Shown here piece by piece: positions 32,022 to 40,134 of a DNA stretch of 50,278 bases. Source of the stretch: a virus; the IMG/VR virus record IMGVR_UViG_3300009405_000003, positions 1 to 50,278 of that record; one strand, given 5' to 3'. The translations under genes were made by a program, and so were the position numbers. The notes beneath the pieces were generated by a model. The model was not told the DNA's origin. It saw only the letters and a program-made list of their open reading frames with translations, and searched no databases. The first letter of the stretch is position 1, and each line of letters begins with the position of its first letter.

Positions 32022-32998
32022 CTTTAATAACTGGAATTAATGGAATGGATGGCAGCCATTTAGCTGATCTCCTTCTAAGTAAAAACTATATCGTCTATGG
32101 AATGGAGCGTCGCTCTTCAAGTAAAAATAGAGTTAACACGGCTCACTTGGAATCTATAGACAACTTCCATTTTATTAATGGAGATTTAACTGACCAAAAC
32201 TCTCTAGTAAGATGTTTACGTGAAGCAAGTCCTCAAGAAGTGTACAACTTAGGTGCTATGTCCTTTGTAGGAGAAAGTTGGAATACTCCAGAAAATACAG
32301 GAGATGTAAATGGATTAGGTGTTCTTAGAATGCTTGAAGCGATTAGAGAAGTAGACAAATCTATTAAATTTTATCAAGCGTCTACTTCTGAAATGTTTGG
32401 TAAAATGGTTGAAAATCCAGCTAATGAGAATACTCCATTCTATCCTAGAAGCCCTTATGGAGTTGCAAAACTTTATGGGCATTGGATAACTAAAAATTAT
32501 CGAGAGTCTTATGGAATGTTTGCTTGTAGTGGAATCTTATTTAACCATGAAGGTGAACGTCGAGGGCTAGAGTTTGTTACCCGTAAAATTACAAACGGTG
32601 TGGCTAAAATTAGATTAGATCTACAAGATAAAATTATGCTAGGGAACCTAGACTCATATAGAGATTGGGGCTATGCTCCAGACTACGTTGATGCTATGTG
32701 GCGCATGTTACAACAGGATACACCGGAAGATTTTGTTATCTCATCTGGAGAAACAAGATCTATTCGGAATTTTCTTGAGGCTGCCTTTGCTAGAGTTGGT
32801 ATAAATGCTTGGGAAAAATATGTAGGACAAGATCCTCGATTTTATAGGCCAGCTGAGGTAGATGTTTTACTCGGAAACTCAGCTAAAGCAAAAGAGATTT
32901 TAAATTGGGAGCCAACAACAACCTTTACAGCTATGGTTGATAAAATGGTAGAAAATGACTTTAACTTATTAAAAACTAAAGCTACAGAAACCTTATAA
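32006..32998 (+). CDS. gmd: GDP-mannose 4,6-dehydratase
   Basis: 330 aa from ATG 32006. Rossmann NADP motif ALITGINGMDGSHLADLL, catalytic ASTSEMFGK, YxxxK as YGVAKLYGHW, and NHEGERRGLEFVTRKI match GMD closely. The reaction turns GDP-mannose into GDP-4-keto-6-deoxymannose, precursor of fucose, rhamnose or perosamine. An in-frame ATG at 31991 is possible, but MKQKIALITG is the family's usual beginning. No reductase or epimerase for the next step is visible, so the phage may draw on host enzymes or use the keto sugar directly. TAA stop. Confidence 0.92.
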   Translation: MKQKIALITGINGMDGSHLADLLLSKNYIVYGMERRSSSKNRVNTAHLESIDNFHFINGDLTDQNSLVRCLREASPQEVYNLGAMSFVGESWNTPENTGDVNGLGVLRMLEAIREVDKSIKFYQASTSEMFGKMVENPANENTPFYPRSPYGVAKLYGHWITKNYRESYGMFACSGILFNHEGERRGLEFVTRKITNGVAKIRLDLQDKIMLGNLDSYRDWGYAPDYVDAMWRMLQQDTPEDFVISSGETRSIRNFLEAAFARVGINAWEKYVGQDPRFYRPAEVDVLLGNSAKAKEILNWEPTTTFTAMVDKMVENDFNLLKTKATETL

Positions 32999-33064
32999 TG
33001 AGAAAAAATAATTTGCAGAATGGTGGACATAAAAATATAAAAGCCCAGTGGAGGAGTATTATTA

Positions 33065-33835
33065 ATGAGTAAAATTACTATAGGAGTGGTTATGGTATTC
33101 CATAATGAGTTAAACCTTATTAAAGAATGGTTACCAAAAGTACAAGAATATGCGGACGAGATCGTTTGTGGAAACCATGCTAGTACTGATGGATCCAAAG
33201 AGTTCTTGGTAGAAAAAGGTGTAAAAGTTATTGACTTCGATTTTAGCTGTTTAATTAAAAACGGATTTAGTTATATGAAAAATGAATGCAATAAATTGTT
33301 AACTACTGATTGGATTCATAGTTTAGATGCAGATGAAATATTAGATAAACATAGTAGAGAAAATATACATAATACGTTAAAAAAAGTAGGGCAAGACTCG
33401 ATACAGATAACAACGAGAACTTACCATAGAACGATAGAACCTATAGACATGTCTTGGGATACTATAGTTAAACGGGTGAGTTCTTTTAATGACGACTATC
33501 ATAGAAGGATATTTAAACAAGGTTCGGGTATAGAATGGAAGGGATATATACATGAAGAGCTATTTAAAAATAATATGAATTGCGTGAGCACTTCTTGGCA
33601 AAACTCTCCCTTTATACATCGCCACTTCTCACACTTTAAACAAGAAGAGCCAAATGCATATAAAGAAAATTTATACACATATATGCTACTTAATGCATAC
33701 TATAACCAACCATTACAGGAATTTACAAACAGATGGTGGTATGATATATATGTACCACAGAAAATGACAGACTGTTCTAGAGAATGAATGGAAGAAGCTT
33801 ATAAGTATTTAATCAATCATAAAGATGAACAGTAA
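33065..33835 (+). CDS. GT-A (GT2-like) glycosyltransferase, with a TGA 16 codons from the end
   Basis: The N-terminus IGVVMVFHNELNLIKEWLP and the DxD-type motif WIHSLDADEI place it in the GT2-like GT-A group. TGA at 33785-33787 falls in SRE-W-MEEAYKYLINHKDEQ; read as Trp the frame ends at TAA 33833-33835 for 256 aa. As a stop the protein is 240 aa and probably still complete. The extension is charged and helical, looks like real coding sequence, and ends overlapping the next start, so I favour Trp. It is the only plausible sense TGA in the plus-strand genes. Confidence 0.78.
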
Positions 33836-34001
33836 AAAACTATTTGTAGGTGTTGGAAGATCTGGCACTGGGTATATATCAAAATTAATGTCTTTAAATA
33901 GCATAAAATGTGGACATGAACTCTTCTTTAACACTAAAGTACATGGTCCTATAGACACAAATTACCTAGCGGACTCAAGCTGGTTGTGTAAATGGAGCTA
34001 G
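33825..34001 (+). pseudogene. Truncated sulfotransferase (58 aa, PAPS-loop only)
   Basis: ATG 33825 to TAG 33999-34001. The first half, KKLFVGVGRSGTGYISKLMS, is the 5'-phosphosulfate-binding loop of PAPS-dependent sulfotransferases. The family usually needs 200 or more residues including a 3'-phosphate-binding segment, and all of that is absent. It overlaps the end of the GT gene by 11 nt and ends 1 nt before recU. It is probably a remnant of a glycan-sulfating enzyme lost by deletion. A short functional peptide cannot be excluded. Confidence 0.65.
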
Positions 34002-34002
34002 A

Positions 34003-34479
34003 ATGAAAACTAACCAACTAGAAAAACGCGCTAATAAGGCGAATTTAAAATACAGAAAGAATCAACGGGCGTTGATTTTAAAAGTGCCTACACCTATATT
34101 ATATACTGCGAAAGGACTAATTGCGCAGCAATCAACTGTTGACTACACAGGGCTAATTGAAGGAGGAACTTTTTTAGCGTTTGACGCTAAAGAAACTAAA
34201 GTAAAAACTAGCCTTCCCCTTGCAAATATACATGACCATCAGTTACAATATTTAGAATATGTTGAGGAACTTGGTGGAATTGCATTTTTCCTGGTCCATT
34301 TTAAAGAGGTGCACAAGGACGAAGCTTTTGTTGTTCCACTGGACATAGTAAAATACCACTGGTATGAAAGTTCCCGAAAATCTATACCAATAAAAGATTT
34401 TAAAGACCAATGGCTAGTAAAGATAGAGAACTACTTAGATAAAGTACTGGAGGTATTTGATGAGCAGATTAAACATTAA
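34003..34479 (+). CDS. recU: RecU-family Holliday junction resolvase
   Basis: 158 aa. The catalytic core is clear: TPILYTAKGLIAQQSTVDYT, then GGTFLAFDAKETKVKTSLPL (D and ExK-type residues) and NIHDHQLQYLEYV, with AFFLVHF closing the fold. RecU cuts four-way junctions and is characteristic of Bacillota and Mycoplasmatota and their phages. It is shorter than Bacillus RecU (about 200 aa) mainly at the N-terminus. GGAG lies 5 nt before ATG. TAA stop, overlapping the next gene by 20 nt. Confidence 0.88.
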   Translation: MKTNQLEKRANKANLKYRKNQRALILKVPTPILYTAKGLIAQQSTVDYTGLIEGGTFLAFDAKETKVKTSLPLANIHDHQLQYLEYVEELGGIAFFLVHFKEVHKDEAFVVPLDIVKYHWYESSRKSIPIKDFKDQWLVKIENYLDKVLEVFDEQIKH

Positions 34480-34717
34480 TCTTTTGAGTAGAAGTATAGT
34501 ACAAATTATGACAGATGATTTTAGTGGTATGGGGATTGTAGATACAGTATCTGAAGGATATTTATATTTACATCCACACAAAAACATTAAAATAATAGAA
34601 GAATTTGGGGACTCAATAACACACCCGTGTATTATCCCTATTAACAAAATAAACCTAATCATACTATTAATAAATGACGACAAAGAAGAAAGCGCCAAAG
34701 GCGACAAAGAAGAGTAA
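34460..34717 (+). CDS. Small beta-barrel-like protein, 85 aa
   Basis: ATG 34460 follows GGAGG with 7-nt spacing inside the end of recU. The sequence (IVQIMTDDFSGMGIVDTVSE, GYLYLHPHKNIKIIEEFGD, CIIPINKINLIILL) alternates like a five-strand small beta-barrel, and the spacing loosely recalls Sm/Hfq or SH3-type folds. That similarity is weak. The C-terminus is an acidic tail overlapping the dUTPase start by 44 nt. Function unknown. Confidence 0.55.
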   Translation: MSRLNINLLSRSIVQIMTDDFSGMGIVDTVSEGYLYLHPHKNIKIIEEFGDSITHPCIIPINKINLIILLINDDKEESAKGDKEE

Positions 34718-35141
34718 CACTCTTAAAGTTTTAAAACTTGATAAAACAGCTACCCTACCTACACGAACACACTCCACTGATGCTGGAATAGATATGTACT
34801 CAAACGTAAAAGGGAGAATTGCTGGAAATACCGTAGGTACCATTAGCACTGGTATAGCTATAGAAGTCCCTAAAGGGTACTTTGCTAAAATTTTTGATCG
34901 AAGCGGTTTCAGCATTAACAACACCCTTAGTGTTAAAGCGGGTGTAATTGATAGCGGTTATCGAGGAGAGATAAAAATTATAATGGCCAATACAGGTCCT
35001 TACCCTCTTGAAATAGATACTGGCACTAAAATTGCTCAAATAGTAATTCTACCAGTACCTGAATTTGAAATTAAAGAAGTAAAAACACTTTCAAAAACTA
35101 AGCGAGGAGAAAAAGGATTCGGCTCATCAGGGAGTAAATAA
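34674..35141 (+). CDS. dut: dUTPase (trimeric type)
   Basis: Hydrolyses dUTP to dUMP, keeping uracil out of DNA and feeding thymidylate synthesis. All five motifs are visible: STDAGIDMYS (1), DRSGFSI (2, usually PRSG), AGVIDSGYRGEIK (3), GTKIAQIVI (4), RGEKGFGSSG (5). 155 aa, plus a Lys-rich N-terminal stretch (TTKKKAPKATKK) not typical of the family. TAA stop directly followed by the reductase ATG. Confidence 0.92.
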   Translation: MTTKKKAPKATKKSNTLKVLKLDKTATLPTRTHSTDAGIDMYSNVKGRIAGNTVGTISTGIAIEVPKGYFAKIFDRSGFSINNTLSVKAGVIDSGYRGEIKIIMANTGPYPLEIDTGTKIAQIVILPVPEFEIKEVKTLSKTKRGEKGFGSSGSK

Positions 35142-37115
35142 ATGAACAAGAAATTTACATTATCGAGTAACTTTATAGACAAGTATAAAAGACGTAAACC
35201 TCCATTTGGATTTAATGGTTTAGGTGAATTAGTCTATATGCGTACTTATAGCCGAATAAAAGACAGTGGCAAAAATGAGAGGTGGTGGGAAACAGTTCAG
35301 CGTGTAGTAGAGGGAACTTACAATATGCAAATGGACTGGATAGATCACCATAGTTTAGGATGGAATCCATGGCAAGCACAGAGAAGTGCTCAAGAAATGT
35401 ATGATAGAATTTTTAATATGAAATTCTTACCTCCAGGAAGAGGTATTTGGGCAATGGGCTCCCCAATAACTGAAGAACGTAAATTATACGCTGCATTAAA
35501 CAATTGTGCGTATGTATCAACAGATAACATAAAAGAAGATTTAGCGAAGCCATTTACATTTTTAATGGATGCGTCTATGCTAGGTGTTGGTGTTGGATTT
35601 GATACAAAGGGCGCAGGACAGTTGGTAGTAAAAGGTCCTAACACAGATAGAAGTGAAGACCTATATGTGATCCCTGATACAAGGGAAGGATGGGTTGAAT
35701 CGGTTAAACGATTAATTGAGTCATATTTTCAAGGTACGGCTCCTATAACTTTTGACTACTCTAAAATAAGAGCTGAGGGTGAGATTATAAGAGGTTTTGG
35801 AGGTGTGTCTAGCGGGCATAGACCTTTAAAAGAATTACATATTCAAGTCACTAACACCTTACGTAATGAGATTGGAAACCCATTATCAGTTACAGCGATT
35901 GTGGATATACAAAACCATATAGGTAAATGTGTGGTCGCAGGTAATGTACGACGAACAGCTGAAATAGTTTTTGGAGACCCTTTATCAGATGAATACCTCG
36001 ACTTAAAAAACTATGAAGTGAACCCTGATAGAATGGAGCATGGCTGGACATCAAATAATTCAGTCTTTGCTGAACTAGGTATGGATTATGACGAGACTTG
36101 TAACCGTATTATAAAGAATGGTGAGCCAGGGTTTGCATGGCTAGAAAATATGCAAGCATACTCTCGTATGCGTAATGGTAAAGATTGGAAAGATCACAGA
36201 GCAACTGGAGGGAATCCATGTTTAGAACAGACATTAGAGTCATACGAACTTTGCTGTTTGGTAGAAACCTTTCCAAATAATCATGAAGATTTAGATGACT
36301 ATTTAAAAACACTTAAGTATGCGTATCTATACGCAAAAACAGTTACTCTAGGGAAAACTCATTGGCCCGAAACTAATCGAGTAATGTTACGAAATAGACG
36401 TATAGGAACATCTGTTTCAGGTATAGCTCAATTCAAACATGTACGTGGTTTACATGTATTAAGAGAATGGTTAGAGACGGGATTTGATAGAATACAAGAG
36501 TATGATAAGAAATACTCTGATTGGCTAGCAGTGCCTCGCAGTATTAAAACTACGTCTGTAAAGCCTTCTGGAACAGTGTCTTTACTTGCAGGAGCTACTC
36601 CAGGATTACATTATCCTGAGTCTAGGTTTTACATACGCCGCATGAGACTGTCAAGACATAGTGCCTTAATTAAACCTTTAGAAAAAGCTGGTTACTCTAT
36701 TGAACCTGCTTTCGGTAGTGAGGAAAGTACTGTAGTCGTAAATATTCCTGTAGATGTAGGAGAAGGTATAAGAACATTAGAGGAAGTTACTATGTGGGAA
36801 CAGTTAAGCTTAGCTGCCTTTATGCAAAAATACTGGGCAGATAATCAAGTTTCTTGTACAGTGGCCTTTGATCCTAAAATAGAGGGACCTCAATTAAAGT
36901 ACGCATTACAATACTTTCAATATCAATTGAAGGGAATTAGTTTTCTACCTAGATTGGAGAAAGGTGCGTACCCTCAGATGCCTTATGAGGAAATTACACA
37001 AACTGAATATACTAAAATGATTTCGCAATTGACCAAACTAAACTTTGGAGCAGTTAAAGGTGAGGAAGCGATTGTTGAAAAATTTTGTAATAATGATACC
37101 TGTGAAATAATTTAA
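35142..37115 (+). CDS. nrdJ: Adenosylcobalamin-dependent (class II) ribonucleotide reductase, monomeric RTPR type
   Basis: 657 aa, a little shorter than the Lactobacillus leichmannii enzyme (739 aa). Cys122 (NNCAYVSTDN) and Cys371/372 (ESYELCCLVETFPNN) would form the redox pair. GNPCLEQT gives the thiyl Cys360 and Glu362. The tail KFCNNDTCEII holds the reducing CxxxxC. RTPR reduces ribonucleoside triphosphates without a second subunit and needs B12. It pairs with dUTPase and the DNA polymerase for dNTP supply. Strong terminator follows. GGAG lies 8 nt before the ATG; TAA stop. Confidence 0.92.
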   Translation: MNKKFTLSSNFIDKYKRRKPPFGFNGLGELVYMRTYSRIKDSGKNERWWETVQRVVEGTYNMQMDWIDHHSLGWNPWQAQRSAQEMYDRIFNMKFLPPGRGIWAMGSPITEERKLYAALNNCAYVSTDNIKEDLAKPFTFLMDASMLGVGVGFDTKGAGQLVVKGPNTDRSEDLYVIPDTREGWVESVKRLIESYFQGTAPITFDYSKIRAEGEIIRGFGGVSSGHRPLKELHIQVTNTLRNEIGNPLSVTAIVDIQNHIGKCVVAGNVRRTAEIVFGDPLSDEYLDLKNYEVNPDRMEHGWTSNNSVFAELGMDYDETCNRIIKNGEPGFAWLENMQAYSRMRNGKDWKDHRATGGNPCLEQTLESYELCCLVETFPNNHEDLDDYLKTLKYAYLYAKTVTLGKTHWPETNRVMLRNRRIGTSVSGIAQFKHVRGLHVLREWLETGFDRIQEYDKKYSDWLAVPRSIKTTSVKPSGTVSLLAGATPGLHYPESRFYIRRMRLSRHSALIKPLEKAGYSIEPAFGSEESTVVVNIPVDVGEGIRTLEEVTMWEQLSLAAFMQKYWADNQVSCTVAFDPKIEGPQLKYALQYFQYQLKGISFLPRLEKGAYPQMPYEEITQTEYTKMISQLTKLNFGAVKGEEAIVEKFCNNDTCEII

Positions 37116-37148
37116 TATCGGGTATAAGAACTATAAGAAATAACTTTT

Positions 37149-37180
37149 ACTAAAAAAGGCCCTTAACGGGCTTTTTTAGT
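37149..37180. terminator. Intrinsic terminator after the reductase gene
   Basis: ACTAAAAAAG-GCCC pairs with GGGC-TTTTTTAGT around a 5-nt loop (TTAAC), with one bulged G and a six-T tract. It would work in either direction, though only plus-strand genes flank it. Confidence 0.88.
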
Positions 37181-37197
37181 TTATAAACAACATAAAT

Positions 37198-37205
37198 AAC
37201 CAAGA
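37198..37205 (+). promoter_or_regulatory. AACCAAGA start element
   Basis: AACCAAGA ends 7 nt before ATG 37213, directly after the terminator. Only 32 nt separate terminator and ATG, so either a promoter overlaps the terminator or translation depends on readthrough RNA. Confidence 0.5.
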
Positions 37206-37212
37206 AAGAATA

Positions 37213-37623
37213 ATGGAAAATATATTAGATTTAAGTGTTGGAAGAGCAGATAGAAAAGTAAAAATTTTAAACATTGAAGAAACAAAAGTTGAAGTCAGAG
37301 GAAAACTTTCAAGTAAAACTGTGTTTAAAGTTGAGCAGAATGATGGTAAAGAATTTAATATCTCAGATGTATGGGTAGAAATGCCTAATGGTGAGAAACG
37401 AATTCAAGGTCTTTGGATTAATTTAGATGATGACGGACAGCTGTCCGCAACCTCAACTTTAGCAAAATTTTTGCGGTACTACTCTAAAGAAACATTGTCG
37501 GACTTTATAGGGACGACGATAGATGTATACCCCGACCCAAACAACTTTTTAGTATTTGCATCATGTAAAATGCAAACTGAAAAAGTAGAAGAAAATCCAC
37601 AACAATTAAATTTGTTTGATTAA
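37213..37623 (+). CDS. 136-aa protein with C-terminal beta-clamp-binding motif
   Basis: The body (VKILNIEETKVEVRGKLSSK, FNISDVWVEMPNGEKRIQGL) looks like a small beta-barrel, possibly OB-like. The last residues are QQLNLFD, matching the bacterial sliding-clamp-binding consensus QLxLF at the extreme C-terminus, a usual place for it. No catalytic motif is seen. It may recruit host beta clamp, and no phage clamp gene is visible in the window. TAA stop, 23 nt before the 703-aa gene. Family unknown; the motif is short, so chance occurrence is possible. Confidence 0.65.
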   Translation: MENILDLSVGRADRKVKILNIEETKVEVRGKLSSKTVFKVEQNDGKEFNISDVWVEMPNGEKRIQGLWINLDDDGQLSATSTLAKFLRYYSKETLSDFIGTTIDVYPDPNNFLVFASCKMQTEKVEENPQQLNLFD

Positions 37624-37646
37624 CCCTTAATAAAGGACAACCATAA

Positions 37647-39758
37647 ATGAACACAACTAAAGAGCTGTTACCAGCAATAAATAACTTATACGACATAGGG
37701 TTGACTGAAGAGGACATAGATAAGTTACGTAACGCAACCTCTACCTTTCAAGAATCAAATTTAGGTGAGTTGTCTCTGTGGTATTTTATAGATACACCAG
37801 GAGCGTATGTAACAAATTCTGACCCTCACGAAAATGGCCCTATTGTAATACATCGAAAAGCAGATGCAGATCAAATGCCTCCTGACGAAATTGAACGTAA
37901 AACATTCTTAAAAAAATTTTCAAAGGGCTATGTACTTTCTTATGCAGGCTTAGGTATGTATAGAAATATGGTAGAGATTGAAGACTATGAATTATACTTA
38001 AAAGATATTCAAAGCACTGATAAAGATAATTTAGAGCTACTAGAATTTTTAATGGGGGAATTTAGGCAGAGAAATCTACACACCACCGATAGAAAAACTA
38101 ACTTTAATACGCCTCAAGATGCAATACAATACTTTGTACAAGAGTTTAAAAATGAAGGCCATAATGTAAATAGCGCGCAAGGGATCGAGTACACACAAGA
38201 GGATAGCTATAAAAAAGCGGTAGAGAATATAAAGACACTTTTCGCCCCTACTGTAATTACACAGCATATACTAACTGATGAACAGGAAACTTTGATAAAT
38301 CGAAGAAAAGCTTTTTCAATAATAACGGACATACTAGAAGTTGGAAACTATAGATTTGTGTTTCGTAAACATAAACAACGTAGATGGTCATATTACAATA
38401 CCTCTCCAACATACTCCTGGACAATGGTTGAGCATTCTCACCCATCGTACAACTACTGTGATGTTGGAAGGCTAACACATACTACGGATAGAGGAGACTA
38501 TGATATATTCCCTATTGGGGAACGTATATTTGAAGAAATGGATCCTATTATTCCAAGTAAAGAAGTGTTAAATGATGAATGGAGAAATTCCCCTAATGTA
38601 CCCGAGATAGTATCTAATAAAGAACTTAGTATTCTTACTAAACGTTACTCTCAAAGACTTTTAAGAGAGCAGCGTGAAGTAAAAGCTAGACAAGTTTTAA
38701 AAGATAAAACAGAAGAAAAGCTTAATACTTTAAAATACCCTGGAAAAACTTTAAAAATCAATGAAGTGGTTTACTCTAAGGATAGTATAGAATACCAAGG
38801 GCAAACATTAAAACTTGAAGAGAGTTCGATGGGAGAATTTTGGGTAAAGACATTACTTCAAAGCATGGTAAGAACCAGAGGTATAAACTCAATTACTTTT
38901 GATGATGTGCTTTCTGTTCTAACTAGTTACCTAGGTGAACTTGATAACGCAAAAGGTACTATTGGTGAAGTAGCATTCGACATTGAAAAAAGAGTAAGTA
39001 CTAACAGTTTAGGAGTATCTTCTTCTCGTTTGTATGTAAATGACAAACGTATTAATAAAGATGAGACAGGGCAAGTGCTTGAAAGAGCCTTATGCTACAC
39101 CTCTCAAGAAGACTATAACTACTTTATTAAATCAGTAAGTCAATGTTCTTTATTTATACACAAGTATTTACAATTAGGTATTGATATTAATGTTAGAGAT
39201 GACTTTGATAGAACTAGTGTACAAATGAAGTTTCCTCTTGAAAGACGTCGTGGATCAAACTATCTTGTTCTTGGAGACAGAGAATTTAAAGTTTCAAATA
39301 CTAAGAGACTAATTAATCTTAGAAAAGCTATGTCTTTAATAGATGTTATTAATATCTTACTTTCAGGCAAAGTTGTGCAAGATGTTGAAGCAACTGATAT
39401 TAAAACATTAATAGCAGATGGTAAGCAAGAATATATAGATGCAGTTACCAAAAGTAAAGAACTTCTAAAAGAAACTGAAGAATTGTTTAAGTTACACGTT
39501 GAGGAGTTAGAAGTTGATGGACGCACTAAACGTGGGTATAAAATTAATGGAAAAATACGTACTTATTTCTTAGAAAATAATGCTGACTCAGAAGAACATA
39601 ATAGTTGTGGAGTCTATGATTACAATACGGGTAAATATATCTGTATAGTAGATAAGTCAACAAGTCAAGTTGGTATGGATAAACTTGTAAATAGAATTTA
39701 TGCATTACATAATGATGCATTAGTAGCAGGACAAATAAATACATTAAATAACCAGTAG
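37647..39758 (+). CDS. 703-aa protein of unknown function, first gene of the ubiquitin-like cassette
   Basis: ATG follows AAAGGA. There is no Walker or nuclease motif. Charged helices alternate with beta-rich segments (YRFVFRKHKQRRWSYYNTSP, TMVEHSHPSYNYCDVGRLTH). The last about 55 residues read HNSCGVYDYNTGKYICIVD, then DKLVNRIYALHND. This recalls the HPN...G-x-I-C...L..I..L.ND layout of E2 enzymes, with Cys666 in the active-site position. That is a pattern impression only. Seven nt separate it from the ubiquitin-like gene, so they are likely cotranscribed. Other options are a structural or scaffold target of the modifier. TAG stop. Confidence 0.6.
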   Translation: MNTTKELLPAINNLYDIGLTEEDIDKLRNATSTFQESNLGELSLWYFIDTPGAYVTNSDPHENGPIVIHRKADADQMPPDEIERKTFLKKFSKGYVLSYAGLGMYRNMVEIEDYELYLKDIQSTDKDNLELLEFLMGEFRQRNLHTTDRKTNFNTPQDAIQYFVQEFKNEGHNVNSAQGIEYTQEDSYKKAVENIKTLFAPTVITQHILTDEQETLINRRKAFSIITDILEVGNYRFVFRKHKQRRWSYYNTSPTYSWTMVEHSHPSYNYCDVGRLTHTTDRGDYDIFPIGERIFEEMDPIIPSKEVLNDEWRNSPNVPEIVSNKELSILTKRYSQRLLREQREVKARQVLKDKTEEKLNTLKYPGKTLKINEVVYSKDSIEYQGQTLKLEESSMGEFWVKTLLQSMVRTRGINSITFDDVLSVLTSYLGELDNAKGTIGEVAFDIEKRVSTNSLGVSSSRLYVNDKRINKDETGQVLERALCYTSQEDYNYFIKSVSQCSLFIHKYLQLGIDINVRDDFDRTSVQMKFPLERRRGSNYLVLGDREFKVSNTKRLINLRKAMSLIDVINILLSGKVVQDVEATDIKTLIADGKQEYIDAVTKSKELLKETEELFKLHVEELEVDGRTKRGYKINGKIRTYFLENNADSEEHNSCGVYDYNTGKYICIVDKSTSQVGMDKLVNRIYALHNDALVAGQINTLNNQ

Positions 39759-39765
39759 AGGAAAT

Positions 39766-40020
39766 ATGGAAAATAATAAAATAAAAGAATTTAAAGACGC
39801 ACTAGAAACAGAGGTGTTAATTAAGGTGGTGTCATCTCGAGGACACGACGAATACACAGAACCGTTATCGAATGTTGTGGCACGAGTTCAAGATGAGTGT
39901 GATAATAATGGAAAATGGGCTTACATTAATGGAGTTCAAGTTAATCCAAGTGGATTATCTATTGATGACTTCATTGATGCTGAAGATGTGACACTTACAA
40001 ACGCACTTGTAGGCGGTTAA
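39766..40020 (+). CDS. Ubiquitin-like (beta-grasp) protein ending in Gly-Gly
   Basis: 84 aa. Predicted order is beta-beta-alpha-beta-beta: EVLIKVVSSRGHDEYTE, then helix LSNVVARVQDECDNN, then KWAYINGVQVN and DAEDVTLTNALVGG. The closing D-x-VTL-x-x-LVGG is the same style as ThiS, MoaD and PRTRC-C type modifiers, which are adenylated on the terminal Gly. The stop follows GG directly, so no processing is needed before activation. AGAGGA precedes the ATG. A JAMM peptidase and an E1-like enzyme lie 1 kb downstream. Confidence 0.7.
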   Translation: MENNKIKEFKDALETEVLIKVVSSRGHDEYTEPLSNVVARVQDECDNNGKWAYINGVQVNPSGLSIDDFIDAEDVTLTNALVGG

Positions 40021-40036
40021 ACTTTAAATTAAATTT

Positions 40037-40060
40037 AAGGGGCCTTTTTTAAGGTCCCTT
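40037..40060 (+). terminator. Hairpin after the ubiquitin-like gene
   Basis: AAGGGGCC pairs with GGTCCCTT (8 bp, one G-T) around TTTTTTAA, 16 nt after the stop. The T-run lies in the loop, and the sequence after the stem is only moderately T-rich, so termination may be partial and attenuate the downstream genes. Confidence 0.55.
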
Positions 40061-40070
40061 TACCCTTAGA

Positions 40071-40120
40071 AAAAACAAACTTAAAATTAAACTAGTTTAA
40101 AAACAAACGTAAAAATAAAC
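40071..40120. repeat. Pair of 22-bp direct repeats upstream of the HTH-like gene
   Basis: AAAAACAAACTTAAAATTAAAC (40071-40092 shortened form: AAAAACAAAC then TTAAAATTAAAC) recurs at 40099-40120 with 20 of 22 bases identical, 28 bp start to start. An ACTAGTTTAA stretch lies between. Nearly helical spacing (2.7 turns) and closeness to the ATG at 40135 suggest an operator for the gene's own HTH-like product. Iteron-like origin use is possible. Confidence 0.6.
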
Positions 40121-40134
40121 TACAGGAGTAGATT

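Noticed and set aside
32998-33075. 25-codon ORF (MRKNNLQNGG...) overlapping the GMD stop as TAATG
   Set aside because: Too short, no ribosome site of its own, overlaps the GT start and has no recognisable content.
37116-37147. GGTATAAGAAC motif resembling the extended -10 at 23553-23561
   Set aside because: It lies just upstream of the reductase terminator with no -35; a transcript from it would end at once.
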